Below are positions 32,786 through 42,332 of a DNA stretch of 53,438 bases, piece after piece. Position numbers and translations under genes: made by a program. Below the pieces are notes generated by a model. The model did not search any database, had not been told where the DNA came from, and saw nothing but the letters and a program-made list of their open reading frames with translations. Source of the stretch: an uncultured Muribaculum sp. Its GTDB lineage: Bacteria > Bacteroidota > Bacteroidia > Bacteroidales > Muribaculaceae. How positions within the stretch are numbered: position 1 is the first letter of the stretch; the number at the start of each line of letters is the position of its first letter. Location of the stretch: positions 1 through 53,438 of the forward strand of contig CAJUTE010000014.1 in NCBI GenBank assembly GCA_910589555.1, read 5' to 3'.

Positions 32786-34687
32786 ATGAATGTGAGATTT
32801 TTGATATTATCATTGGTGACCGTGCTTTCATTGCGATCAGCCGCTAATGAAAGCTATGTGCCGAAATATGACGGTTATCTGTTTGTGTATTTCACCGGTG
32901 GAGATAAACGTGATGAGGCGATAAGATTCGCATTGAGCAAAGATGGATTGAATTTCACATCGCTTAATGATAATGCTCCCGTTGTGGATTCCCGTCTTAT
33001 CAGCGAGACCGGAGGGGTGCGTGATCCACACATCTTGCGAACAGAAGATGGGAAGAGTTTTTACATGGTAGTTACCGATATGGTATCGGCAAATGGATGG
33101 GACTCCAACCGCGGGCTTATATTGATGAAATCAGATGATCTCATCCATTGGTCGTCCTCGGCAATAAATATACAGAAACGCTTCAAAGGGAATGAGAATC
33201 TGCTAAGAGTATGGGCGCCGCAGACCATATATGACAATGATGCCGGGAAATATATGGTGTATTGGTCCATGAAGCATGGTGACGGTCCTGACATCATCTA
33301 TTATGCTTATGCCAACGATGATTTTACCGATTTCGTTTCAAAACCGAAACCGTTATTTATTCCGAAAGATAAAAAAGCATGTATAGACGGCGACATAATA
33401 TATAAGGATGGATTGTATCATCTTTTTTATAAGACTGAGGGTAACGGCAATGGCATTAAAAAGGCTGTGACTGAAAAATTGACCTCCGGGAAATGGAAGG
33501 AATCGCCTGATTACAAGCATCTCACTAAAAAGGATGTGGAAGGTTCCGGTGTTTTCAAATTGAATGATTCTGATAAATATATACTGATGTATGATGTGTA
33601 TAGGAACGGTGAATACATGTTTACCGAATCAGCGGATCTTGACACATTTAAATTGATTGATTCTGATATTTCGATGGATTTTCACCCGCGTCATGGCACA
33701 GTGATGTCAATCACGGCTGAAGAATATGACAGGCTGCTGAATGCTTTTCCTTCTTATCTCAAGGGAGTGAAAAATCCGGTGCTGCCTCAGTTTCATGCCG
33801 ATCCTGAGATTCTGTATTCCCGAAATACCGGAAAATATTACATTTATTCCACAACTGATGGATATAAGGATTGGGGAGGATCATATTTTACTTGCTATTC
33901 ATCAGATGATTTAAAAGATTGGCATTACGAGGGCGTGGTCCTTGATGTGGCGACTGATCAGGTGCCGTGGGCTGACGGTAATGCATGGGCTCCGGCTATT
34001 GAAGAAAAAAAGATTGGAGGAAAATATAAATATTTTTTGTATTTCAGCGCCAATAATCCCGGCAGCGGACGGAAGCAGATAGGGGTGGCTGTTGCCGATA
34101 AACCGACAGGTCCGTTCAAGGCTGTTCCGGAACCGATAATAACGTCATCGCCTGCCGGACGCGGGCAGCAGATCGATGTAGATGTATTTACCGATCCGGT
34201 TTCAACGAAAGCTTATCTTTATTGGGGAAACGGTTATATGGCAGGAGCTGAATTGAATGCCGACATGCTCTCAGTCAATCCCGAAACCATCCGGGTTATG
34301 ACGCCTGAGGGTGGCACACTGAATGACTACAGATTCCGTGAAGCAGCCTATGTGTTATATCGTGACGGGATTTATTATTTCCTTTGGTCAGTCGATGATA
34401 CACGTTCACCCAACTATCATGTGGCATACGGAACATCAACATCTCCGCTTGGACCCATCACCGTGGCTGACAACCCTGTGATATTGTCACAGAATAAAAG
34501 GAAAAAGATTTATGGTACTGCTCATAATTCAGTGCTTCAATTGCCGGAATCTGATGATTGGATCATAGTGTATCACCGGATGAATCCTGGCTATATGAAT
34601 GACCTTCCGGGAATACATCGTGAGGTGTGTATCGATCGCTTGCTGTTCAATGAGGACGGGAGCATAATTCCTGTCACGCCAAACTGA
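32786..34687 (+). CDS. secreted two-domain GH43 glycosidase
   Basis: About 633 residues from the ATG at 32786 (signal peptide F-L-I-L-S-L-V-T-V-L-S-L-R-S-A-A); an in-frame GTG at 32759 is rejected for lack of a signal. There are two five-bladed propellers. The first (about 30-320) has G-G-V-R-D-P-H-I but an incomplete acid set. The second (about 330-630) keeps the GH43 trio: the base Asp in F-H-A-D-P-E-I, the pKa-modulating Asp in I-D-V-D-V-F-T-D, and the acid Glu in F-R-E-A-A-Y-V. GH43 enzymes of this type act on arabinan, galactan or xylan side chains. With GH51 just upstream it probably forms an arabinose-releasing pair. The N-terminal domain may bind rather than cut. Confidence 0.9.
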   Translation: MNVRFLILSLVTVLSLRSAANESYVPKYDGYLFVYFTGGDKRDEAIRFALSKDGLNFTSLNDNAPVVDSRLISETGGVRDPHILRTEDGKSFYMVVTDMVSANGWDSNRGLILMKSDDLIHWSSSAINIQKRFKGNENLLRVWAPQTIYDNDAGKYMVYWSMKHGDGPDIIYYAYANDDFTDFVSKPKPLFIPKDKKACIDGDIIYKDGLYHLFYKTEGNGNGIKKAVTEKLTSGKWKESPDYKHLTKKDVEGSGVFKLNDSDKYILMYDVYRNGEYMFTESADLDTFKLIDSDISMDFHPRHGTVMSITAEEYDRLLNAFPSYLKGVKNPVLPQFHADPEILYSRNTGKYYIYSTTDGYKDWGGSYFTCYSSDDLKDWHYEGVVLDVATDQVPWADGNAWAPAIEEKKIGGKYKYFLYFSANNPGSGRKQIGVAVADKPTGPFKAVPEPIITSSPAGRGQQIDVDVFTDPVSTKAYLYWGNGYMAGAELNADMLSVNPETIRVMTPEGGTLNDYRFREAAYVLYRDGIYYFLWSVDDTRSPNYHVAYGTSTSPLGPITVADNPVILSQNKRKKIYGTAHNSVLQLPESDDWIIVYHRMNPGYMNDLPGIHREVCIDRLLFNEDGSIIPVTPN

Positions 34688-34710
34688 TGATGGTATTTGA
34701 GCAAAAAATG

Positions 34711-34739
34711 CGAGCACACAGTCAAAAACTGTGTGCTCG
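34711..34739. terminator. bidirectional terminator between GH43 and nqrF
   Basis: A perfect 12-bp stem, CGAGCACACAGT / ACTGTGTGCTCG, with loop CAAAA. It lies between convergent genes. On the minus strand it is followed by a T-run from GCAAAAAATG (34701-34710); on the plus strand the tail is TGTTGTTGG. Confidence 0.85.
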
Positions 34740-34765
34740 TGTTGTTGGTAACGGTAGCGAAGGTT

Positions 34766-36070
34766 TTAACCTCCGAAGTTATCATACATGAGATTTTCTG
34801 ACGGTACGCCGAGATCCCACAGCATCTTTTCTACAGCTTTACTCATGGGACCGGGGCCACACATATAATATTCGATATCTTCCGGTGCGGGATGGTTCTT
34901 CAGATAAGTCTCATAGATTACTTGATGAACAAATCCTGCGGTATACTTCACGCCTGCCGCATCGGCTGCCGGGTCAGGACGGTCGAGAGCGAGATGGAAC
35001 TTGAAGTTGGGGAAATCCTTTTCAAGTTGCAGGAAGTCCTGAAGATAGAACACTTCATTAAGCGCGCGGGCGCCATAGAAATAGTTCATTACTCGGTCGG
35101 TGCAGTTCAGTGTGCGTGTCATATACATAATCTGCGCGCGGAGAGGTGCCATACCGGCGCCTCCGCCTATCCACATCATCTCGGCTTTCGAATCGATGAT
35201 AGGGTGGAAGTCTCCATAAGGTCCGCTCATCACCACTTTGTCGCCCGGTTTGAGGGTGAATATGTAGGATGACGCGATGCCGGGCATTACATCCTGGAAT
35301 CCCACCTGAGGTTTCGGTTTGAAAGGCGGAGTCGCTATACGCACTGTAAGCATTATGCGATCACCCTCGTCAGGGTAGTTTGCCATTGAGTAGGCACGTA
35401 CTGTGGGTGAGGTGTTTTTACACTTGAGCGTGAAGAGTCCGAATTTTTCCCAAGAGGAAAGATACTCGTCGCCGATGAGTGACTTATCGATATCCTTGTC
35501 ATAGTCCATCTCATAGGTTGGAATCTTAATCTGGGCGTAGGAACCGGGGATGAAGTTCATGTGTTCGCCCGGAGGCAGAGCCACGATGAATTCCTTGATA
35601 AACGTAGCCACGTTTTTATTGGAAATCACTTCACATTCCCATTCTTTCACGTCAAGCACAGATGCCGGAACACCTATTGACATGTCTTCCTTTACTTTTA
35701 CCTGACAACCGAGTCTCCAGTGGTCTTTGACTTGTTTGCGGGTGAAATGCACTGTCTCTGTAGGCAGAATATCTCCTCCGCCTTCAAATACCTGTACCTT
35801 GCACTGTCCGCAACTGCCTTTTCCGCCACAAGCCGACGACAGAAATACATTGTTTTCGGAAAGAGTGGAGAGAAGGGTCTTGCCGGAAGTGGCAAACAGG
35901 TCTTTATCGTTATTGATTTTGATGTGTACTTCGCCGGTATGCACAAGAAATTTCTTTGCGACAAGCAACACGATGACAAGCAGCAGTGTTATTGCCAGAA
36001 ATATTGTGACACCTGAAACAAGAGTCAGCGTCATTGTGTCGGCGAGAGTTATCATTGCTAATCTATCCAT
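34766..36070 (-). CDS. nqrF: Na+-translocating NADH:quinone oxidoreductase subunit F
   Basis: Electron-entry subunit of Na+-NQR: oxidises NADH through FAD and a 2Fe-2S centre. The 434 residues show one N-terminal helix (about 13-38), a ferredoxin-like domain with ligands in A-C-G-G-K-G-S-C-G-Q-C and a later L-G-C-Q-V, then an FAD/NADH reductase module with R-A-Y-S-M-A-N, G-G-G-A-G-M-A-P, Y-Y-M-C-G-P-G-P and the terminal Y-D-N-F-G-G. Last gene of the nqrABCDEF operon, 8 nt after nqrE. An internal Met at residue 6 is an alternative start. Confidence 0.97.
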   Translation of the reverse strand: MDRLAMITLADTMTLTLVSGVTIFLAITLLLVIVLLVAKKFLVHTGEVHIKINNDKDLFATSGKTLLSTLSENNVFLSSACGGKGSCGQCKVQVFEGGGDILPTETVHFTRKQVKDHWRLGCQVKVKEDMSIGVPASVLDVKEWECEVISNKNVATFIKEFIVALPPGEHMNFIPGSYAQIKIPTYEMDYDKDIDKSLIGDEYLSSWEKFGLFTLKCKNTSPTVRAYSMANYPDEGDRIMLTVRIATPPFKPKPQVGFQDVMPGIASSYIFTLKPGDKVVMSGPYGDFHPIIDSKAEMMWIGGGAGMAPLRAQIMYMTRTLNCTDRVMNYFYGARALNEVFYLQDFLQLEKDFPNFKFHLALDRPDPAADAAGVKYTAGFVHQVIYETYLKNHPAPEDIEYYMCGPGPMSKAVEKMLWDLGVPSENLMYDNFGG

Positions 36071-36078
36071 AAATCATA

Positions 36079-36696
36079 TTATAGTTTGATGCCGAGGAAG
36101 CTCATGAAAGCTATGCCCATCAGCCCGGTGATTATAAATGTTATTCCCACGCCGCGTAATGGCTTCGGAATATTGCTATATTCTTGCAGACGCTCTCTGA
36201 TGGCGGCTACGGCAACAATGGCTATGAGCCATCCAATGCCCCAGCCCGCGCCGGCGCAGCACGCTGTCCACACGTTAGGGAAGTCTCGCTGCTGCATGAA
36301 TAGCGAACCGCCAAGAATGGCGCAGTTCACTGCTATAAGCGGCAAGAATATGCCTAACGAAGAGTATAGCGCGGGACTGAACTTCTCTACAGCCATTTCC
36401 ACGAGCTGAGTAAGCGAGGCGATTACCGCGATGAACATGATCAGCGACAGGAAGCTTAGATCCACATCGGCATATTCAGGTCCGAGCCATGATAGAGCTC
36501 CGGCACGCAGCACGTAGGTTTCGAGAAGATAGTTTATAGGCAACGATATCACGAGCATGAAAGTAACTGCGGCACCGAGCCCGAGAGCCGTTTTCACATT
36601 CTTGGAGACGGCAAGGAATGAGCACATACCCAAGAAATAGGCGAAAATCATATTGTCGATAAATATCGACCGTATGAAGATATTGAAATTTTCCAT
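36079..36696 (-). CDS. nqrE: Na+-NQR subunit E
   Basis: A 205-residue integral membrane subunit with six hydrophobic helices, part of the Na+ path together with NqrD and NqrB. NqrD/E-family landmarks are N-M-I-F-A-Y-F-L-G-M-C-S-F-L-A-V-S-K near the start, with the cysteine that co-ligates the intramembrane 2Fe-2S centre, and the second cysteine region V-N-C-A-I-L-G-G-S. It lies 9 nt after nqrD and 8 nt before nqrF. Confidence 0.97.
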   Translation of the reverse strand: MENFNIFIRSIFIDNMIFAYFLGMCSFLAVSKNVKTALGLGAAVTFMLVISLPINYLLETYVLRAGALSWLGPEYADVDLSFLSLIMFIAVIASLTQLVEMAVEKFSPALYSSLGIFLPLIAVNCAILGGSLFMQQRDFPNVWTACCAGAGWGIGWLIAIVAVAAIRERLQEYSNIPKPLRGVGITFIITGLMGIAFMSFLGIKL

Positions 36697-36705
36697 AACA
36701 GGTGA

Positions 36706-37329
36706 TTATTCTTGAAGATCTTTGTTATATGAACGATGCACCCAGATGATGCAAGCCACTACTATAAGAGCCATGGGAGGAAGGATCATGAGTCCGTTGT
36801 TGGCATATCCGTGATCGTACCAATTTTGAGGAATTACCTGATATCCCCACAGGGTTCCGCTTCCAAGAAGTTCGCGGAAGAATGCCACGATGATCAGGAT
36901 GATGGCATATCCCACGCCATTGCCTATTCCGTCAAGGAATGAGGGCCACGGTTTGTTGCTCATGGCGAAAGCTTCCAGGCGCCCCATGAGAATACAGTTG
37001 GTGACAATGAGTCCGATGAACACTGACAACTGTTTGCTGACGTCATACTGATATGCCATCAGGAGCTGGTTGACAATTACCACAAGTCCGGCAACTACCA
37101 CAAGTTGCACAATGATTCGGATGTTGGTGGGAATGGTGTTTCGGAGCAACGATATGATCACATTGGCAAATGCGAGCACCGCGATTACCGATATGCCCAT
37201 CACGAATGCCGGTTCAAGCTTAGCTGTGACTGCAAGGCATGAACAGATGCCGAGAATCTGTACAATGACCGGATTGTCTTTCGAGAGCGGATTAATCAAT
37301 GCGCTCAGGTTTTTATTATCTGTAGCCAT
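36706..37329 (-). CDS. nqrD: Na+-NQR subunit D
   Basis: A 207-residue six-helix membrane subunit. Its landmarks are I-V-Q-I-L-G-I-C-S-C-L-A-V-T-A and V-T-N-C-I-L-M-G-R-L-E-A-F-A, each holding a conserved cysteine of the NqrD/NqrE iron-sulfur centre. It is the pseudo-symmetric partner of NqrE. It lies 6 nt after nqrC in the same operon. Confidence 0.97.
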   Translation of the reverse strand: MATDNKNLSALINPLSKDNPVIVQILGICSCLAVTAKLEPAFVMGISVIAVLAFANVIISLLRNTIPTNIRIIVQLVVVAGLVVIVNQLLMAYQYDVSKQLSVFIGLIVTNCILMGRLEAFAMSNKPWPSFLDGIGNGVGYAIILIIVAFFRELLGSGTLWGYQVIPQNWYDHGYANNGLMILPPMALIVVACIIWVHRSYNKDLQE

Positions 37330-37335
37330 AGGTCA

Positions 37336-38046
37336 TTAGTGTTTTTGAGTGTTAAGGCTTTCAAGGAACGCTTTGTATCCTTCAAGTCCGTTTTCAATCA
37401 TTTTAGACACCCCGTTGGATGTGATGGTTCCGCCGGAAATGGCGTGAACATAATCTTCACCGTTAAGAGGCGCCTGTCCGGCTTTCAGCACGGCTATAGG
37501 CAGGTACCTATTGTCTTTGATTAGGTGCAGTCCGTTGAATTGGTCGGCGAAAGCCGGCTTTTCAATCTCAGCTCCAAGTCCGGGAGTCTCTCCCTGGTGG
37601 GCAAAGTATGCTCCGTATACTGTGGATCCGTCGCTGTCAAATGCGAGGTATCCCCATATAGGTCCCCATAATCCGGCACCATAAACCGGAACTATGTATT
37701 TCACGTCGCCCGGGTTGATTGTGCATTCATAAACCGGCATCTTGCGGTCAGCTACCGGCATTTTGCTCTCAGAAGCCGTGTTTACGGCAAAGGCGTTGCC
37801 TTCGACACGTTCTCCGGCGGCATTCACGAGAAATTGTGCGGTGATATACTTATTGAAGTCTGACTTTATCTCTGACTTTTCAGGAACGATGTGTACCGAA
37901 GCAAGGATTTGCTTCATCTTGTCGGCATCGGCATTGTCGGTTTGAAGCGGTTTCAATGACATTGCGGTAAACGCAAGCGCCGCACCAACCACTACAACAA
38001 GGATTATTATATAAATAATCGTGTAAGTATTGCTTTGCTTGTTCAT
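37336..38046 (-). CDS. nqrC: Na+-NQR subunit C (covalent FMN)
   Basis: A 236-residue subunit with one N-terminal helix (about 9-29) and a periplasmic FMN-binding domain. The flavinylation motif S-G-G-T-I-T-S-N-G-V near residue 209 contains the threonine that carries FMN as a phosphoester; G-L-W-G-P-I-W-G-Y is the other family signature. ApbE would attach the FMN; its gene is not in the window. It lies 2 nt after nqrB. Confidence 0.97.
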   Translation of the reverse strand: MNKQSNTYTIIYIIILVVVVGAALAFTAMSLKPLQTDNADADKMKQILASVHIVPEKSEIKSDFNKYITAQFLVNAAGERVEGNAFAVNTASESKMPVADRKMPVYECTINPGDVKYIVPVYGAGLWGPIWGYLAFDSDGSTVYGAYFAHQGETPGLGAEIEKPAFADQFNGLHLIKDNRYLPIAVLKAGQAPLNGEDYVHAISGGTITSNGVSKMIENGLEGYKAFLESLNTQKH

Positions 38047-38048
38047 TT

Positions 38049-39260
38049 TTATTCGGCTTTAGCGTTTAAACGGCGCAGGCGGCGACGTATATTATTCTGA
38101 ACAACAGTATAGTCAATCAACGGTGCGAATGAGTTCATGAGCAATACTGCCAACATGGCTCCTTCAGGATAACCGTTGTTGTAGGTGCGGATGAGAATCG
38201 CAATCACTCCGATGAGGAATCCGTAGATGTATTTTCCCGGATTGGTGCGAGAGGCAGTGACAGGATCGGTAGCCATGTAGACTGCTGCGAATGCAAAACC
38301 TCCAAGGCAGAGCTGTTCAAGCGGGGTGAGCATTGATACCGGATAGGTGGGTGTCGCCAAAGCGTGGGCAATGGTTGCCATCACTAATCCTCCTGCAAAA
38401 ACAGAGAGCATTATGCGCCAGCTTGCTATGCCTGTTGCGAGCAGGATAAATGCTCCGATCAGAATGCATAGTGTCGATGTTTCACCCACACATCCTGGGA
38501 TAAGTCCCAAGAACATATCCCAAAGAGAGATGGCATTGCCGGCTACGTCGGTTATGCTTATGGTGTCGCCAATATTGGTGGCAACCTGTCCTAATGGCGT
38601 TGCGCCGGAAAAACCGTCGACCAATGTTCCCTCACCAAGTCCGCAGATGGAATGAGTGGGAACAAAAGCTGAGTCGCCACTCATTTTTGAGGGGTAACCA
38701 AAAAACAGAATGGCACGTGTGACAAGGGCGACATTGAAAATGTTGTAGCCGGTGCCACCGAACACTTCTTTTACAAACACTACGGAGATAGCAGTGGCTA
38801 CCGCAAGCATCCACAATGGGATGTCAATGGGGCAGATGAGCGGAATAAGGATACCCGAAACAAGGAATCCTTCCTGAATCTCTTCTTTTCTCCACTGTGC
38901 GACCATGAATTCTATTCCAAGTCCTACGACATAAGATACGATAAGGCGTGGGAGAAGAGCTAAAAATCCATAGGCAAGCAGCTCCCAAAACGGGAAATGG
39001 GTGGCTCCTATAGCAAGCCAGTGCTGATAGCCGGCGTTGTACATGCCGAATAGAAGGCATGGAATCAACGCAAGCACCACTATTATCATGACGCGTTTTG
39101 AGTCAAGGCTGTCATGTATGTTTACGCCCGAGGTAGAAGTGGTGGTTGGGGTAAACAGGAACGTCTCAAATCCGTCGAACACCGATTGAAAAGCATGGAG
39201 CTTTCCGCCGGGCTCGAAGTTGGGCTTGATACGATCAAGATATTTTCTTAATGAGTTCAC
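38049..39260 (-). CDS. nqrB: Na+-NQR subunit B
   Basis: A 403-residue ten-helix membrane subunit carrying covalent FMN, riboflavin and the Na+ channel. The FMN attachment motif S-G-A-T-P-L is visible near residue 226 (V-D-G-F-S-G-A-T-P-L). Other marks are G-I-L-I-P-L-I-C-P-I-D-I-P-L-W, E-V-F-G-G-T-G-Y-N-I-F-N and M-A-T-D-P-V-T-A. Translation stop is 2 nt before nqrC; it starts 20 nt after nqrA. Confidence 0.97.
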   Translation of the reverse strand: MNSLRKYLDRIKPNFEPGGKLHAFQSVFDGFETFLFTPTTTSTSGVNIHDSLDSKRVMIIVVLALIPCLLFGMYNAGYQHWLAIGATHFPFWELLAYGFLALLPRLIVSYVVGLGIEFMVAQWRKEEIQEGFLVSGILIPLICPIDIPLWMLAVATAISVVFVKEVFGGTGYNIFNVALVTRAILFFGYPSKMSGDSAFVPTHSICGLGEGTLVDGFSGATPLGQVATNIGDTISITDVAGNAISLWDMFLGLIPGCVGETSTLCILIGAFILLATGIASWRIMLSVFAGGLVMATIAHALATPTYPVSMLTPLEQLCLGGFAFAAVYMATDPVTASRTNPGKYIYGFLIGVIAILIRTYNNGYPEGAMLAVLLMNSFAPLIDYTVVQNNIRRRLRRLNAKAE

Positions 39261-39280
39261 GTTATTGAGTGTATTTTTTA

Positions 39281-40627
39281 TCAGTTAAGTTCTTTGCGCA
39301 TATATTCCAGCCCGTCGCGGACAATCTTTTGGAGTTCCAATTTCGACGGATCCACATATTCGCATAGCGCGAAATCTTCTGGTGCAACTTCGTAGATGCC
39401 AAGTTGCTCCATCTTGTCAATATCCTTGGCAAGGATTGCTTTGATCAAGAATTCAGGAAGTATGTCCATCGGGAGCATCTTCTCATAGAGGCCTGACATG
39501 ATCATGGCTCTGCGTCCTCCGAGAATGCGTGCATCTGGGCAGAAGAGCTTTTTGGTGAAGTGTCCCGGGAAGGAACGGCTTATACTCATCTTTTGAGGCG
39601 ATAAAGAAGCCCATCCCATGAATTCGGCATAGTCGTCGCCTTCGGCAATCACTGTAATCTGATTGTACGGGTATCTGAGATAGCCCTCAAGGCTTGTCGG
39701 GTGTCCCGTCAGCACATTGCCTGAAATGATACGGTGATGGATGATGTCATCGTTTATGTCGCCTTTGGTGAGTGTTGACATATCGCATCCCACTGCGGTC
39801 GACACATAATGAGGTTCTGTTACTTCACATCCGGTCAAGGCGACTGTGGTGGTCATGTCGAGGATATTATTCTTGACGAGTTTGCCGATGCGCAGCAACG
39901 TGAGAGCATCGAGTGTCCACACTATGTCACCCTTGTTTACAGGTTTTACGTTGCAAATCTGTACACTTGGATTGCCGGCAGGATGCGGACCTTCGAAAAT
40001 CACAGTTTCTGTTCCCTCGATTTCCGTCAGGCAGCTTCCGCTGCGGATGCCGATATAGATGCTGCCTGAAGTGAGCATGCTCAGCAGTTTTACCGCTGCT
40101 TCAAGTTCATCTTTGTGCCCCTTCAGAAGCATTTCGTAGTCAGGAGCTAACGGAGCGGAATCAAATCCGGTGACGAAGATGTCGCGGGGCGTTACTCCTG
40201 GTTCGGGAATGACATTGTAGGGACGTTGGCGCAGCCAAGCCCACATTCCTGAATCAAGCAGTAATTGCTGTGCTCTTGTCGGGTCAGAAACTTTTTCAAA
40301 ATCAAACTTTGCCGATGCGGAGAACTCTTTTTCGGGAGTTACGACGATGCGTTCAAGTTTGCGGCGTTCGCCACGGACGACAGCGGAAACGGTTCCGTTT
40401 ACAGGAGATACAACCTTGATGTCGGGGAATTTTTTGTCATGAAACAAAGGGTCGCCAATTTTTACCTTGTCGCCCTCTTTGACATCGACTTTTGGAGTGA
40501 TACCTGTGTAGTCATCCGGGATCAGGGCTATGGATTCAGGGGTAATGAATTTCTGAGGCAGTATAGCCGGAGCTTCACCTCTGATTCTGATATCCAAGCC
40601 TTTTTTCAATCGGACATTTTTTACCAT
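39281..40627 (-). CDS. nqrA: Na+-NQR subunit A
   Basis: First gene of the operon. A 448-residue hydrophilic subunit on the cytoplasmic side, thought to form the quinone site with NqrB. Typical segments are K-K-G-L-D-I-R-I-R-G-E near the N-terminus, H-D-K-K-F-P-D-I-K-V-V-S-P-V-N-G-T-V, V-T-G-F-D-S-A-P-L-A-P, and R-I-I-S-G-N-V-L-T-G near the C-terminal third. The whole A-F set is complete, so the cell has a sodium-pumping NADH dehydrogenase that can feed the fumarate reductase encoded at the start of the window. Confidence 0.97.
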   Translation of the reverse strand: MVKNVRLKKGLDIRIRGEAPAILPQKFITPESIALIPDDYTGITPKVDVKEGDKVKIGDPLFHDKKFPDIKVVSPVNGTVSAVVRGERRKLERIVVTPEKEFSASAKFDFEKVSDPTRAQQLLLDSGMWAWLRQRPYNVIPEPGVTPRDIFVTGFDSAPLAPDYEMLLKGHKDELEAAVKLLSMLTSGSIYIGIRSGSCLTEIEGTETVIFEGPHPAGNPSVQICNVKPVNKGDIVWTLDALTLLRIGKLVKNNILDMTTTVALTGCEVTEPHYVSTAVGCDMSTLTKGDINDDIIHHRIISGNVLTGHPTSLEGYLRYPYNQITVIAEGDDYAEFMGWASLSPQKMSISRSFPGHFTKKLFCPDARILGGRRAMIMSGLYEKMLPMDILPEFLIKAILAKDIDKMEQLGIYEVAPEDFALCEYVDPSKLELQKIVRDGLEYMRKELN

Positions 40628-40656
40628 AAATAAATTGTACTAACTATATAGGAGTG

Positions 40657-40664
40657 CAAAGTTA
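40657..40664 (-). promoter_or_regulatory. -7 box for the nqr operon
   Basis: Minus-strand TAACTTTG, an exact TAnnTTTG match, 29 nt before the nqrA ATG. The -33 position reads TTAAG, so the upstream element is weak. Confidence 0.55.
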
Positions 40665-40856
40665 TTACATAATTTTGATTTAGCTTAACTTTTTCTTGCA
40701 AAATGAGCATTATTTGCTGATGATGCAACGGTAAAGTCTAAATAATTTAACAATTCAGCCGGATAATCGGTTCAATACAGATTATCTTAATTGAAAATAT
40801 TTCAGTTAGAGAATGTTTGTGGGGCAAGGATCGCAGTGATGTCTGATAAAAATTAG

Positions 40857-40864
40857 TAACTTTG
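40857..40864 (+). promoter_or_regulatory. -7 box for the TPR-HTH regulator gene
   Basis: TAACTTTG at 40857-40864, about 47 nt before the ATG at 40912. An identical box at 40901-40908 is too close to that ATG to serve it, as its start would fall inside the coding region. Neither has a good -33 TTG. Confidence 0.4.
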
Positions 40865-40911
40865 AATTATGTAGGAGATAATTATCTCGAAAGAAATTGC
40901 TAACTTTGGTT

Positions 40912-42321
40912 ATGTTTCATGTGCTGCCGATAAAATGGAATGAAAGAATAACACTCTGGATGTTGTTCTTAGTCGCGATGATTGTGTCTTGTTCTCGCGA
41001 CGGGGATTTGCAGGCATCTCTTGATGCGGCTCAAAATAGGTTAGTCAATAGGGAATATGATGCGGTTCAGGCTGAACTGTTGAGAGCGGAGGCTCTTATT
41101 ACGCATGACACCCCTCTTTCACAGAAGGAGTATCTTGAAAGGCTTAAGGGCATGAATTATCTTGAATTGAGGGTAATGGACAAGGCGAAAGTTTCATTGC
41201 AAAAAGCGTTGGCTTATTCCCGTCAGATTGGCGATACTTCGCGAATCATTCAGAACTCCTTTAATCTTGGATTGTGTGATAATACTGTTGATGAAGTGAT
41301 AAGTCTCTACAGTAATGTAATAGAGTTGGCAGAGAATAGTGAACCGACATTGTTGCCGCAGGCTCTTGAAAAACTCGCGCAGGGGTATATATATGGTAAG
41401 GATTTTGTCAATGCGCAGCTTGCACTTGACAGAGCGTGTAAATTGGTTGAACGCAATAGCCCGATGTCGCAACAGATAGCATTTACCCAATGTGCGCTGT
41501 GGTTGGCGCAAGACAGTCTTGAAGCTGCTTTGTCAGGATTCAAGTCCATTCCGGTTGATTCCTGCTCAATGGTTGGAAAATTGAGCAGGTCTCGACACAT
41601 ATACAGTATTTTATGTGAGCTTGGGGATTATAAAAATGCATTGGCTTACAAGGATTCGATACAGCAATTCACTGACTCGATAAAAAGCATTGATGGCGCA
41701 AACCGGATTCAACGGATAGAGGATGTCTATAAACAAAACGTGGAGAAGGAGCAGTCAAGATTCAACACTCTGCTATATTCTTCTATTGTTGCGATTTTGG
41801 TCATTGCAATAATGATGTTGGTGGTATTGAAAAATCTGAGGTTGAAACGCAGGCAGGTGTCTTTGTCAAATAAAATCGCGGAACTCAATGTGAAACTGTC
41901 GGAATTGCAATCGAAAGAAGGGCAAGAAGAGTATCAGATTGACGATGCTGATGATGACAACGTGCAACGCCTCATTATGGAGAAATTCAAGTTGTCAAGG
42001 GAGATGCTGAAAACCCAACCGCAATACGAACTCCTTCAAAAACTTAATTTCATACGAGGCTTTGACATTCAACATAAACAGGAGATTAAAAATCTTCATT
42101 CGGAAATAATCGGCAGGTTTTCTGATGCCTGTTCCAGCATGCGTCAAATTTACCCAACAATGACCAACGATGATTGCCTGTTGTGTTCAATGTTTTATTG
42201 CGGATGCTCCAAGGAGCTTATCTCAGCAATGATGGGGGCATCGGAAGAAGCGGTGCGACGCAGAAAAAGCCGTGTCAAGCAAAAATTGCCGGAAGGCATT
42301 TTCTTATTTTTCTTCCGATAA
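40912..42321 (+). CDS. TPR-transmembrane-HTH regulator
   Basis: About 469 residues from the ATG at 40912; an in-frame TTG at 40897, just upstream of a TAACTTTG box at 40901-40908, is discarded. The N-terminus has a signal or lipobox-like segment (L-V-A-M-I-V-S-C-S). Helical TPR-like repeats follow to about 270, then one membrane helix (L-L-Y-S-S-I-V-A-I-L-V-I-A-I-M-M), a coiled coil (K-I-A-E-L-N-V-K-L-S-E-L) and a cytoplasmic C-terminal helix-turn-helix ending R-R-R-K-S-R-V-K-Q-K-L. This topology is common in Bacteroidota: periplasmic TPRs sense, the cytoplasmic HTH binds DNA. The HTH resembles the LuxR/sigma-70 region 4 type. Likely target is the neighbouring outer-membrane barrel gene. Confidence 0.8.
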   Translation: MFHVLPIKWNERITLWMLFLVAMIVSCSRDGDLQASLDAAQNRLVNREYDAVQAELLRAEALITHDTPLSQKEYLERLKGMNYLELRVMDKAKVSLQKALAYSRQIGDTSRIIQNSFNLGLCDNTVDEVISLYSNVIELAENSEPTLLPQALEKLAQGYIYGKDFVNAQLALDRACKLVERNSPMSQQIAFTQCALWLAQDSLEAALSGFKSIPVDSCSMVGKLSRSRHIYSILCELGDYKNALAYKDSIQQFTDSIKSIDGANRIQRIEDVYKQNVEKEQSRFNTLLYSSIVAILVIAIMMLVVLKNLRLKRRQVSLSNKIAELNVKLSELQSKEGQEEYQIDDADDDNVQRLIMEKFKLSREMLKTQPQYELLQKLNFIRGFDIQHKQEIKNLHSEIIGRFSDACSSMRQIYPTMTNDDCLLCSMFYCGCSKELISAMMGASEEAVRRRKSRVKQKLPEGIFLFFFR

Positions 42322-42332
42322 CTGACTTATTT

